A DNA stretch of 24,493 nucleotides from Porcipelethomonas sp964621265 (GTDB lineage: Bacteria > Bacillota > Clostridia > Oscillospirales > Ruminococcaceae): positions 1 through 24,493 of the forward strand of contig CAZULQ010000029.1 of NCBI GenBank assembly GCA_964621265.1, in the 5' to 3' direction. The first letter of the stretch is position 1. Each line of letters starts with the position of its first letter. Positions 1 to 7,521 of this stretch are shown here, piece by piece. A program made the translations under genes and the position numbers. The notes beneath the pieces were generated by a model, which ran no database searches, was not told the origin of the DNA, and saw nothing but the letters and a program-made list of their open reading frames with translations.

Positions 1-60
1 ATATTATAACATATTTTTCAAAAAAATAAAGCTTTTTTTCAAAAATTATCAAAAAATTTA

Positions 61-88
61 TTGACAGATTTTTGAGAAATGATATAAT
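61..88 (+). promoter_or_regulatory. Sigma-A promoter of the esterase gene
   Basis: TTGACA at 61-66 and TATAAT at 83-88 are separated by 16 bp, and a TG at 80-81 gives an extended -10. The upstream 60 bp are almost pure A/T tracts that could act as an UP element. The only gene downstream on this strand is the esterase at 132. Confidence 0.8.
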
Positions 89-131
89 GGAAATGTATGG
101 TTAAAATTTACTTGGAAAGGAATCATTATAA

Positions 132-953
132 ATGAATATTTACAATATAACACCTTCATATGCAAAAGCCGGTCTTGATTGTGCTGACAAGACAATTGAA
201 CTTCACGACTATTCACTCGCTATTTCAAAGGAAATCGGACTCAGAAGACGTCCTGCTGTTATTATTTGTCCGGGCGGAGGATATGAATACCTCTCGGACC
301 GTGAAGGTCAGGCTGTTGCCATGAGATTTTCTTCCGTAGGAATTAATGCATTCGTTCTCAGATACAGTGTATGTACACAGTTCCCTGCTCCGTTAATTGA
401 AATTGCAGAGGCGGTAAAGTTTGTAAGAGAAAATGCTGATAAATTTGACGTTGACCCGAATAAGATTGTTGTTTGCGGATTCTCTGCTGGCGGACACCTT
501 GCTGCAAGTCTCGGTACACTCTGGAACAACGATTACCTTAAGAATATTCTCGGAGATACAGAAATCTGCAAGCCGAATGGTATGATTTTATCATACCCTG
601 TTATAACAAGCGGACCTTACTGTCATCAGGGCTCAATTGATACAATAATCGGCAAGGAGCCGACTAACGAAATGAAAAATCTTGTTTCACTTGAAAAACA
701 GGTTACTGCTGATACAGTAAAGACATTTATATGGCACTGTGCTGATGATGGCTGTGTTCCGCCTGAAAATACTCTTGATTATATAAAGCAGCTCAGCGCA
801 AACAATGTTTCATTTGAATGTCATATTTATCCTTTCGGCGGACATGGTCTTGCACTTTCCGACCACTCAACTGCCGCTTATGACGGTCATATGAACGCAA
901 CTTGTGCAAAGTGGTTTGACCTTGCAGTAGACTGGGTTTTCAGAGAAATTTAA
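132..953 (+). CDS. Alpha/beta-hydrolase, cytoplasmic acetyl-esterase-like
   Basis: A 273-residue alpha/beta-hydrolase of the esterase/lipase (BD-FAE/acetyl esterase) type. Visible are the oxyanion-hole GGGY at residues 48-51, the nucleophile elbow GFSAG at 116-120 with Ser118, an acidic residue in the ADD motif at 204-206, and His238 in the GGHG motif, which together form a plausible Ser-Asp-His triad. There is no signal peptide, so the enzyme should act inside the cell. Relatives remove acetyl or other acyl groups from sugars or xylo-oligosaccharides; the exact substrate is inferred. A GGAAAGG ribosome site at 114-120 precedes the ATG. The gene is monocistronic: the next gene has its own promoter at 962. 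It could support the secreted dockerin esterase at 20419 by finishing imported acetylated oligosaccharides. Confidence 0.85.
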   Translation: MNIYNITPSYAKAGLDCADKTIELHDYSLAISKEIGLRRRPAVIICPGGGYEYLSDREGQAVAMRFSSVGINAFVLRYSVCTQFPAPLIEIAEAVKFVRENADKFDVDPNKIVVCGFSAGGHLAASLGTLWNNDYLKNILGDTEICKPNGMILSYPVITSGPYCHQGSIDTIIGKEPTNEMKNLVSLEKQVTADTVKTFIWHCADDGCVPPENTLDYIKQLSANNVSFECHIYPFGGHGLALSDHSTAAYDGHMNATCAKWFDLAVDWVFREI

Positions 954-961
954 TTCATCTA

Positions 962-990
962 TTGCAAAATTCTTGAATTTATGATATAAT
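962..990 (+). promoter_or_regulatory. Promoter of the nfnA-nfnB-yajC operon
   Basis: TTGCAA at 962-967, a 17-bp spacer and TATAAT at 985-990 with an extended TG at 982-983. It lies 34 bases before the GTG start of nfnA, and no further promoter is visible before yajC. Confidence 0.75.
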
Positions 991-1024
991 AAGATTTGAT
1001 ATTATTGTACAGGAGAGTTAAATA

Positions 1025-1864
1025 GTGTTTAAAATAGTTCACAAGCGTGTTCTTAACCCTTCAGTAATACTTATGGATATTGAAGCACCTTTTATTGCAA
1101 AAAAAGCAATGGCAGGTCAGTTTATTATATTCAGGATTGACGAAAAGGGTGAACGAGTTCCGCTGACAATAGCGGGATATGACAGAGAAAAAGGGACAAT
1201 TACAATTATTTTCCAGATTGTCGGAGGTACGACACAGCAGCTCGCAGAGCTTAGTGAAGGAGATGCTCTTCTTGATGTCGCAGGACCTCTCGGAATGCCG
1301 ACACATATTGATGAAAATGTTAAGAAGGTTTGTGTAATCGGCGGCGGTGTCGGATGTGCAATTGCCTATCCACAGGCTAAAGAGCTTTACGCAAGAGGTC
1401 TTGAGGTAGATGTTATTGCGGGATTCAGAAGCAAGGACATTGTTATTCTTGAAGATGAATTCAGAAAAACCTCATCAAAGCTTACAATCTGCACAGATGA
1501 CGGCAGCTACGGAGAAAAAGGTTTTGTTACAGATGCTTTGAAAAAGGCTGTCGAAAATGGCGCGGAATACGATACTGTTATAGCAATCGGTCCTGTTCCT
1601 ATGATGAAATTTATCTGTGAGGTTACAAAGCAATACGGAATAAAGACTATTGTGTCACTTAATCCTATTATGATTGATGGTACAGGTATGTGCGGCGGTT
1701 GTCGTGTAACAGTCGGTGGTGAAATCAGATATGCGTGTGTAGATGGCCCTGACTTTGACGGTCATCTGGTGGATTTCGATGAGCTTATGAAGAGAAACTC
1801 CACATACAAAAGAGACGAAGAAAGCTGTCGTATGATGAAGAGTGCTGAAAAACTTAACAATTAA
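1025..1864 (+). CDS. nfnA: NADH-dependent ferredoxin:NADP+ oxidoreductase, small subunit (NfnA-like; FNR fold)
   Basis: A 279-residue protein of the ferredoxin-NADP reductase/dihydroorotate dehydrogenase electron-transfer family. The N-terminal FAD barrel carries RVPLTI at residues 44-49; a nucleotide-binding GGGVG follows at 106-110. A C-terminal [2Fe-2S] site shows Cys223, Cys226 and Cys238; Asp218 just upstream may be the fourth ligand, as I recall for Thermotoga NfnAB. In such complexes this subunit binds NADH and partners the GltA-like large subunit to bifurcate electrons between NADH, ferredoxin and NADPH in the cytoplasm. The large subunit follows after 12 bases, which supports Nfn over PyrK, since no pyrD is nearby. 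The start is GTG, chosen because AGGAGAG at 1011-1017 is spaced 7 bases from it. Older annotations may call it sulfide dehydrogenase subunit SudB. Confidence 0.85.
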   Translation: MFKIVHKRVLNPSVILMDIEAPFIAKKAMAGQFIIFRIDEKGERVPLTIAGYDREKGTITIIFQIVGGTTQQLAELSEGDALLDVAGPLGMPTHIDENVKKVCVIGGGVGCAIAYPQAKELYARGLEVDVIAGFRSKDIVILEDEFRKTSSKLTICTDDGSYGEKGFVTDALKKAVENGAEYDTVIAIGPVPMMKFICEVTKQYGIKTIVSLNPIMIDGTGMCGGCRVTVGGEIRYACVDGPDFDGHLVDFDELMKRNSTYKRDEESCRMMKSAEKLNN

Positions 1865-1876
1865 GAGGAAAAATAA

Positions 1877-3709
1877 ATGGCTAATATGGCGTTGAATAAA
1901 GTTCCTATGCCCGAACAGGAACCAAAGGTCAGAGCAAGAAACTTTGATGAGGTTACTTTGGGGTATACTGAGGAAATGGCGGTTGAGGAAGCTCAGAGAT
2001 GTCTCAACTGCAAGAATAAGCCTTGTGTTACAGGTTGCCCTGTAAGTGTAAGAATTCCTGAGTTTATTGAAAGGGTTGCAAACAGGGATTTTGAAAGTGC
2101 TTATGAAATTATTACATCAACCAATTCCCTGCCGGCTGTGTGCGGCAGAGTATGTCCACAGGAGAATCAGTGTGAAGGAAAATGTGTAAGAGGCATTAAG
2201 GGCGAGCCTGTTGCTATCGGCAGACTTGAAAGATTTGTTGCGGATTACATGATGAATAAGGCTTCAAACACTGCTGTTCCTGAGCCTAACGGACATAAGG
2301 TTGCTGTTGTAGGTGCGGGACCTTCCGGTCTTACATGTGCGGGTGACCTTGCAAAGCTTGGTTATAAAGTTACAATTTTTGAAGCTTTCCACACCGCAGG
2401 CGGCGTACTTATGTATGGTATTCCTGAGTTCAGACTTCCGAAGGCTATTGTTCAGAAGGAAATTCAAAAGCTTCGTGAGCTTGGCGTAGAAATCATGCAG
2501 GACATGGTTATCGGTAAGGTTTTATCCGTTGATGAAATCATGGATATGGGCTATGAGGCTGTATTTATCGGTTCAGGAGCGGGACTTCCGAGATTTATGG
2601 GTATTGAGGGTGAATCACTTATCGGTGTATGCTCGGCGAATGAATACCTTACAAGAATCAATCTTATGAAGGGCTATCTTGATGACTATGCAACACCTGT
2701 TATAAAATCAAAGTCAGTTGCGGTTGTCGGTGGCGGTAATGTTGCTATGGACGCTGCAAGAAGTGCTCTGAGAATGGGTGCTGAACATGTTTACATTGTA
2801 TACAGACGTTCAGAGGATGAAATGCCTGCAAGAAATGAAGAAATTCATCATGCAAAGGAAGAAGGCATTGAGTTCCTGACGCTTAATAATCCTGTGAAGA
2901 TACTTTCTGACGAAAACGGAAGAGTATCTGCTATGGAATGCGTTAAAATGGACATGGTTATCGGTAAGGTTTTATCCGTTGATGAAATCATGGATATGGG
3001 CTATGAGGCTGTATTTATCGGTTCAGGAGCGGGACTTCCGAGATTTATGGGTATTGAGGGTGAATCACTTATCGGTGTATGCTCGGCGAATGAATACCTT
3101 ACAAGAATCAATCTTATGAAGGGCTATCTTGATGACTATGCAACACCTGTTATAAAATCAAAGTCAGTTGCGGTTGTCGGTGGCGGTAATGTTGCTATGG
3201 ACGCTGCAAGAAGTGCTCTGAGAATGGGTGCTGAACATGTTTACATTGTATACAGACGTTCAGAGGATGAAATGCCTGCAAGAAATGAAGAAATTCATCA
3301 TGCAAAGGAAGAAGGCATTGAGTTCCTGACGCTTAATAATCCTGTGAAGATACTTTCTGACGAAAACGGAAGAGTATCTGCTATGGAATGCGTTAAAATG
3401 GAGCTTGGTGAACCTGATGCGAGCGGAAGAAGAGCACCGGTTGTTATTGACGGTTCTAATTATGAACTTGCTGTCGACACAGTTATCATGTCAATTGGTA
3501 CATCACCAAATCCGCTTATAAGAACTACTACAACAGGTCTTGAAGCCAACAAGAAAGGCTGTCTTGTGGTTGACGAGGATATGCTTACAACTAAGGAAGG
3601 TGTATATGCCGGTGGTGACGCTGTTACAGGTGCTGCTACTGTTATTCTCGCAATGGGTGCTGGTAAAAAAGCCGCAGAGGCTATTGATAAATATATCAAA
3701 TCAAAATAA
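1877..3709 (+). CDS. nfnB: NfnB/GltA-like NADPH oxidoreductase large subunit with an internal 150-residue duplication
   Basis: A 610-residue member of the glutamate synthase small-subunit (GltD/GltA) family, which is normally about 460 residues. The N-terminus has two Cys clusters for [4Fe-4S] centres (Cys42, 45, 50, 54 and Cys89, 93, 99, 103). An FAD-binding GAGPSG lies at 146-151 and the NADPH-binding GGGN motif at 285-288. The C-terminal half ends in the usual second FAD segment (AGGDAVTGA). Residues 209-358 are repeated exactly as 359-508, so the NADPH Rossmann motif recurs at 435-438. Removing one copy restores the normal length and order. The frame stays open throughout. Whether the longer protein folds and works is unknown; the duplication could also be an assembly error. 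Ribosome site AGAGGAA at 1864-1870 overlaps the nfnA stop. The family is certain; Nfn rather than GltD follows from the nfnA neighbour and the absence of gltB. Confidence 0.87.
   Translation: MANMALNKVPMPEQEPKVRARNFDEVTLGYTEEMAVEEAQRCLNCKNKPCVTGCPVSVRIPEFIERVANRDFESAYEIITSTNSLPAVCGRVCPQENQCEGKCVRGIKGEPVAIGRLERFVADYMMNKASNTAVPEPNGHKVAVVGAGPSGLTCAGDLAKLGYKVTIFEAFHTAGGVLMYGIPEFRLPKAIVQKEIQKLRELGVEIMQDMVIGKVLSVDEIMDMGYEAVFIGSGAGLPRFMGIEGESLIGVCSANEYLTRINLMKGYLDDYATPVIKSKSVAVVGGGNVAMDAARSALRMGAEHVYIVYRRSEDEMPARNEEIHHAKEEGIEFLTLNNPVKILSDENGRVSAMECVKMDMVIGKVLSVDEIMDMGYEAVFIGSGAGLPRFMGIEGESLIGVCSANEYLTRINLMKGYLDDYATPVIKSKSVAVVGGGNVAMDAARSALRMGAEHVYIVYRRSEDEMPARNEEIHHAKEEGIEFLTLNNPVKILSDENGRVSAMECVKMELGEPDASGRRAPVVIDGSNYELAVDTVIMSIGTSPNPLIRTTTTGLEANKKGCLVVDEDMLTTKEGVYAGGDAVTGAATVILAMGAGKKAAEAIDKYIKSK
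2501..2950 (+). repeat. 450-bp tandem duplication, copy 1
   Basis: First copy of a perfect direct repeat inside nfnB. It begins with GACATGGTTA and ends with GTTAAAATG. I compared both copies line by line and found no mismatch. The length is exactly 150 codons, so the frame is kept. The junctions share only GGA (2500-2502, 2950-2952, 3400-3402). No inverted repeats or transposase accompany it. Confidence 0.97.
2951..3400 (+). repeat. 450-bp tandem duplication, copy 2
   Basis: Second copy, directly abutting the first and identical to it. After 3402 the sequence departs into the single-copy C-terminal part of nfnB. Identity at synonymous sites points to a very recent event or to an assembly artefact. 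Confidence 0.97.
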
Positions 3710-3722
3710 CGGAGGATTTTAA

Positions 3723-4127
3723 ATGTTTAATTTCACTAATTTAATGGCTGCAAATGGCGGTCAGGCTTCAATGTCAGATATGATTCCAACACTTGTTATG
3801 TTTGTTGTTATCATCGCATTCTTCTATTTTCTTATGATAAGACCTCAGAAGAAAAAGGAAAAAGAACAGAAGGAAATGCGTGAAGCAGTTCAGATTGGCG
3901 ATGAAATCATGACAATCGGTGGTATTGTAGGATTTGTTGTTAAGAAAACTGAAGATACTGTTGTTATCGAAACAGGCGGAGATAAGAGTAAGCTCAGAAT
4001 TAAGATGTGGGCAATCCAGGAAAATATTACAATTTCTGAAAAGCTTGCAGCTGATAAGGCAGCTAAGAACAAGGCGATTATGGAAGCAAGTCAGAAAAAG
4101 AAGAACAAGAAAAACGATAACGAATAA
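3723..4127 (+). CDS. yajC: Preprotein translocase subunit YajC
   Basis: A 134-residue single-span membrane protein. A hydrophobic helix at about residues 20-39 is followed by the family hallmark IRPQKKKEKEQ. A small beta-rich region then carries GDEIMTIGGIVG, and the tail is lysine-rich and probably cytoplasmic. In bacteria YajC associates with the SecDF-YidC part of the Sec translocon; secD and secF are not in this window. A GGAGG ribosome site at 3712-3716 lies in the 13-base gap after nfnB, so it is probably co-transcribed from the nfnA promoter. A rho-independent terminator follows directly. The protein is slightly longer than typical YajC because of the basic C-terminal tail. Confidence 0.93.
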   Translation: MFNFTNLMAANGGQASMSDMIPTLVMFVVIIAFFYFLMIRPQKKKEKEQKEMREAVQIGDEIMTIGGIVGFVVKKTEDTVVIETGGDKSKLRIKMWAIQENITISEKLAADKAAKNKAIMEASQKKKNKKNDNE

Positions 4128-4133
4128 TCAGTT

Positions 4134-4160
4134 AAGGGGTGCTTTATGCACCCTTTTTTT
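4134..4160 (+). terminator. Terminator after yajC
   Basis: Stem GGGTGC (4137-4142) with GCACCC (4148-4153), loop TTTAT, flanking A-T pairs and a seven-T run at 4154-4160. It ends the nfnAB-yajC transcript. Confidence 0.85.
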
Positions 4161-4188
4161 GTGTCATAATCAGCTTATTTTTCATAAT
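4159..4188 (+). promoter_or_regulatory. Weak candidate promoter for the small membrane protein gene
   Basis: TTGTGT at 4159-4164 and CATAAT at 4183-4188 with an 18-bp spacer. Both hexamers are poor matches. It is reported because the gene at 4220 sits just after a terminator and otherwise has no promoter. Confidence 0.3.
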
Positions 4189-4219
4189 ATGCAGTAAAAC
4201 TATTATGGGAGATGAGTTT

Positions 4220-4567
4220 ATGGACGCTTTTACTATTACTGTACTTGTAATTTTCGGTGTAATTGCAGTTATTGAAGCGGCAAACCTGCTTATTAAGATA
4301 CCTGTAAGCGACAGCTCGGTTCTGGGGTTCACGGCAGTTATTGTTCTTGACAGCGAAGACGACGTTTCACTCAGAATTGATGATATTCTTCACAAGCTCA
4401 GGTGGACTGATGACTGCCTTATAAGAAAAATTATTATTATAGATTATGGCATGACTTATGAGCAAAAGGTGATTTGTGAGGAATATTGTACAGAAAATCC
4501 TGCTATTGAGGTTGTTAAACCTGAAAAAGCATTGAATTTAATAATTTCCAGCGAAAAATTAATGTAA
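4220..4567 (+). CDS. Small protein with an N-terminal membrane helix, unknown function
   Basis: A 115-residue protein that I do not recognise. Residues about 5-25 form one hydrophobic helix. The rest reads like a small soluble alpha/beta domain, with strand-like TAVIVLDSE and RKIIIIDYG and a conserved-looking helix at DDILHKLRW, and would lie on the cytoplasmic side or outside depending on topology. The start at 4220 is chosen because GGGAG at 4207-4211 is 8 bases upstream. A longer open frame begins at 4139 but would run through the yajC terminator, so it is unlikely to be translated from there. The gene stands alone between that terminator and the recD2 promoter. Acidic stretches (DSEDD) and no cysteine-rich or catalytic motif are visible, so no function is assigned. 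Confidence 0.6.
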   Translation: MDAFTITVLVIFGVIAVIEAANLLIKIPVSDSSVLGFTAVIVLDSEDDVSLRIDDILHKLRWTDDCLIRKIIIIDYGMTYEQKVICEEYCTENPAIEVVKPEKALNLIISSEKLM

Positions 4568-4572
4568 AATAA

Positions 4573-4601
4573 TTGCATTTTCTGACGAAAAATTGTATAA
4601 T
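4573..4601 (+). promoter_or_regulatory. Promoter of the recD2-comFC-mreB operon
   Basis: TTGCAT at 4573-4578, 17-bp spacer, TATAAT at 4596-4601. The predicted transcription start near 4608 leaves only about 12 bases before the ATG at 4620, which favours the ATG at 4638 as the true recD2 start. Confidence 0.7.
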
Positions 4602-4637
4602 ATAAGAGTATGATGTGTTATGAGTGAGGAAGTAATA

Positions 4638-6857
4638 ATGGAAGAGCAGACAATCAGAATTGAAGGGACAGTTGAGAACGTTATGTATCGCAATGATTCA
4701 AACGGATATACTGTTCTTGATATAGACAGTGGAGGAGAGCTTATTACAGCAGTCGGTGAACTCGGCGATGTTGAAAGCGGCGAAATACTTCTCCTTGAAG
4801 GCTCTTATGTTACTCACCCTAAGTTTGGTGTACAGTTTAAAGCTGAATACTGTGAAAGAAAACTTCCAAACACATCAGTTAATATCTGTAAATATCTTTC
4901 ATCGGGGGCAATTAAGGGCATTGGTCCTGCGCTGGCAAAGAGAATTGTGGATGTATTCGGCGAGGAAACTCTGGAGGTAATGGAAAAAGAACCGAGGAGA
5001 CTTTCTGAAATAAAGGGTATATCTCCGAAGAAGTGTGAAGAAATAGCAAATGAGGTGCAAAAGATTTTTAATCTGCGTCACCTTATGATTTTCCTGTCAC
5101 AGTATGGCATTAAGGCGGGATATGCAATGAAAGCGTATCAGCAATGGGGATTACAGGCAATTGAGCTTGTGAAAGCCAATCCGTATTGCCTTTGCGGATA
5201 TCCTATTGAGTTACCTTTCAAAAAAGCTGAAGAAGTTGCAAGAGAGATGAAAATACCTCTTGATTCGCATAAAAGAATACAGGCTGGGTTTGCGTTTCTC
5301 CTCGAAGAAAATGCTAAGGCAGGTCATTCATGTATTCCTATTGATAAATTCGAAACGCTTTGCTGTCGTTATCTCGGTATCGGACAGTCGGTTTTATATG
5401 AAGTTTATAACGAGATGATTGAGGAAGAATACATCTTTGAATATCTCAAAAATGACAGGGGTTTTGTTTATCTTGCGGATTACTATAATGCTGAGCGTTA
5501 TATTGCAGGACGTATTTCAGTGCTGAAGGCTTTTTCGAGTCCTGATGATTATGATTACGACAGTCTTATTGACCTTGAAGAAGAACAAAACGGCATACAT
5601 TATGAAAACTTACAGCGCAAGGCTATCACAACAGCTTTGTCAAGAGGCATAATGATTATGACAGGTGGTCCGGGTACAGGTAAGACAACAACTCTCAACG
5701 CTATAATCTCGCTATATGAGAAAAAAGGCGAAACCGTTCTTCTTGCGGCACCTACTGGGCGTGCAGCAAAAAGAATGTCCGACTTAACAGGCAGAGAGGC
5801 AAGAACAATACATCGTCTTCTGGAAGTTGCCTATGACCAGAACGGCAAGCTGAAATTCGTACATAATGAGGAAAATCCGCTTGAAGCCGATGTTATAGTT
5901 ATAGATGAAATGTCAATGGTTGATGTTATACTCTTTGAAAGCTTACTACGTTCATTAAAGCTTAACTGTCGTCTTATTATGGTCGGAGACAGTGACCAGC
6001 TTCCGTCGGTCGGAGCAGGAAATCTGCTCAAATCGCTGATTGAAAGCAAATGTCTGCCTGTTATCGAATTAAAGGAAATTTTCAGACAGGCGGAAAAAAG
6101 CTGTATTGTAACAAATGCACATAAAATTGTCGGAGGAGAGCTTCCTGACCTGACTCAGAAAAACAATGACTTTTTCTTTTTTAAGCGTACAGAAGCGCCT
6201 ATGGCTACAAATCTTATGATAGACCTTGTGAAAACAAGACTTCCGAAAGCTTATAACTACTCCCCTACTGACGATATTCAGGTTATTTCTCCGTCGAGAA
6301 AAGGCATTATGGGGGTTGTTGAACTGAACAAGTCGTTGCAGGAGCAGCTAAATCCAAAGCATTCAATGAAAAAGGAAGTCAAATCCCCTGTTTACACATT
6401 CCGTGAGGGCGACAAGGTTATGCAGACGAAAAATAACTACGATATAACCTGGAGCAAGGACGGAGAACAGGGTGCGGGCATATATAACGGAGATATCGGT
6501 AAAATTCTGAGCATCAATCGTGCCAGGATGGAAGTTATACTTGATTTTGATGGGAGAACAGCCGCCTATACATTTGATATGGTCGACCAGCTTGAGCTTG
6601 CCTATGCAATTACAGTACATAAAAGTCAGGGAAGTGAGTTTGACGCTGTTATTATCCCTCTGCTGGGGGGATTTGACAAGCTTTATTACAGAAATCTGCT
6701 TTATACAGCTGTAACCAGAGCAAAAAAGCTTCTGATAATCATTGGTGACGAAAACATTGTTACGCAGATGGTGACAAATAATAAACGAACTAATCGTTAT
6801 ACCTGCCTTACTTCAATGATGCGCGAGGAAATGAGAAGCAATGAACAGATTATGTAA
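4638..6857 (+). CDS. recD2: RecD2-family ATP-dependent 5'-3' DNA helicase
   Basis: A 739-residue SF1B helicase of the RecD2 (YrrC) type, which acts in DNA repair without RecBC. The N-terminus carries the family opening EGTVENVMYRNDSNGYTVL and helix-hairpin-helix motifs (GIGPALAKRI, IKGISPKKCEEI). The Walker A GGPGTGKT lies at residues 343-350 and the Walker B IDEMSMVD around 422-429. The GDSDQLPSVGAGN motif and the C-terminal TVHKSQGSEFD motif complete the helicase core. The start at 4638 is chosen because GAGGAAG at 4626-4632 is well placed; an in-frame ATG at 4620 has a very poor ribosome site. The 3' end overlaps comFC by 17 bases, implying translational coupling. Length is normal for RecD2. 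Confidence 0.92.
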   Translation: MEEQTIRIEGTVENVMYRNDSNGYTVLDIDSGGELITAVGELGDVESGEILLLEGSYVTHPKFGVQFKAEYCERKLPNTSVNICKYLSSGAIKGIGPALAKRIVDVFGEETLEVMEKEPRRLSEIKGISPKKCEEIANEVQKIFNLRHLMIFLSQYGIKAGYAMKAYQQWGLQAIELVKANPYCLCGYPIELPFKKAEEVAREMKIPLDSHKRIQAGFAFLLEENAKAGHSCIPIDKFETLCCRYLGIGQSVLYEVYNEMIEEEYIFEYLKNDRGFVYLADYYNAERYIAGRISVLKAFSSPDDYDYDSLIDLEEEQNGIHYENLQRKAITTALSRGIMIMTGGPGTGKTTTLNAIISLYEKKGETVLLAAPTGRAAKRMSDLTGREARTIHRLLEVAYDQNGKLKFVHNEENPLEADVIVIDEMSMVDVILFESLLRSLKLNCRLIMVGDSDQLPSVGAGNLLKSLIESKCLPVIELKEIFRQAEKSCIVTNAHKIVGGELPDLTQKNNDFFFFKRTEAPMATNLMIDLVKTRLPKAYNYSPTDDIQVISPSRKGIMGVVELNKSLQEQLNPKHSMKKEVKSPVYTFREGDKVMQTKNNYDITWSKDGEQGAGIYNGDIGKILSINRARMEVILDFDGRTAAYTFDMVDQLELAYAITVHKSQGSEFDAVIIPLLGGFDKLYYRNLLYTAVTRAKKLLIIIGDENIVTQMVTNNKRTNRYTCLTSMMREEMRSNEQIM

Positions 6858-7515
6858 ATTTTTGCTTGATTTGTTCTTCCCTAACCGTTGTCCTGTTTGC
6901 AGAGAATTTATAAAATGGAATGAACTTATCTGCGATGAATGCAATGCTCAGCTTGATGCTTTTCCTGAAAATATCTGCAAAAAATGCGGTAAGGCAGAAT
7001 GCTTTTGTGATACAGTAAGCTATGACGGTGCATTTGTATGTTATTTCTATGATGGAAAGGCAAAGGACGGTATTTTATCGCTTAAGGACGGCTGTAAGCA
7101 GTTCGGTGAACATCTGGGGATATTGCTTGGCAGGAGAATATCAGAAAGTAAAATAAGCGCTGACGCAGTTGTGGCAGTTCCCATGTCAGATGAATCCTAC
7201 AAAAAGCGAAGATATAATCAGGCAATGGTTATTGCAAGGGAAATTGCTGAAATTAATCATATACCGATTCTGAAAGACGTAATATACAAGCGCAGGTCAG
7301 CTGTTCAGCATACACTCTCAAAAAGTGAAAGACTTAAGAATACAGACGCTTTTTCAAAAAGTATGAAAAAGCTTGACAATATGAAAATAATTTTATGTGA
7401 TGATGTAATCACAACAGGAAGCACACTTAACAGATGTGCTGAGTTACTGAAAGAAATGGGTGCAGCCGAAATTTATGTGGCTGTCGGAACAACAACAAAA
7501 CTAAAAAAGGAATGA
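6841..7515 (+). CDS. comFC: ComFC/ComF-family phosphoribosyltransferase-like protein
   Basis: A 224-residue ComF-family protein. The N-terminus has zinc-ribbon cysteine pairs (Cys17/20, Cys31/34, Cys46/49, Cys54/56). The type I phosphoribosyltransferase fold ends in the PRPP loop CDDVITTGST at 186-195. The motif RYNQA, typical of ComFC, is also present. Family members are needed for DNA uptake in competent bacteria and their relatives handle DNA intermediates, but the enzymatic reaction is not well defined. The ATG lies within the end of recD2, and the ribosome site GAGGAA lies in recD2's last codons. Coupling with the RecD2 helicase suggests shared work on single-stranded DNA. No other competence genes are visible here. 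Confidence 0.88.
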   Translation: MNRLCKFLLDLFFPNRCPVCREFIKWNELICDECNAQLDAFPENICKKCGKAECFCDTVSYDGAFVCYFYDGKAKDGILSLKDGCKQFGEHLGILLGRRISESKISADAVVAVPMSDESYKKRRYNQAMVIAREIAEINHIPILKDVIYKRRSAVQHTLSKSERLKNTDAFSKSMKKLDNMKIILCDDVITTGSTLNRCAELLKEMGAAEIYVAVGTTTKLKKE

Positions 7516-7521
7516 TTTATT

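Noticed and set aside
1025..1864. PyrK (dihydroorotate dehydrogenase electron-transfer subunit) as identity of the first oxidoreductase
   Set aside because: No pyrD is adjacent, and the GltA-like partner directly downstream is the hallmark of NfnAB.
2501..3400. Insertion sequence or mobile element as cause of the duplication
   Set aside because: There is no transposase, no terminal inverted repeat and no target-site duplication; the repeated sequence is nfnB coding sequence itself.
4139..4219. Longer start for the small membrane protein (ATG-like start at 4139)
   Set aside because: It begins inside the yajC terminator stem and has no ribosome site, whereas the ATG at 4220 has GGGAG at the right distance.
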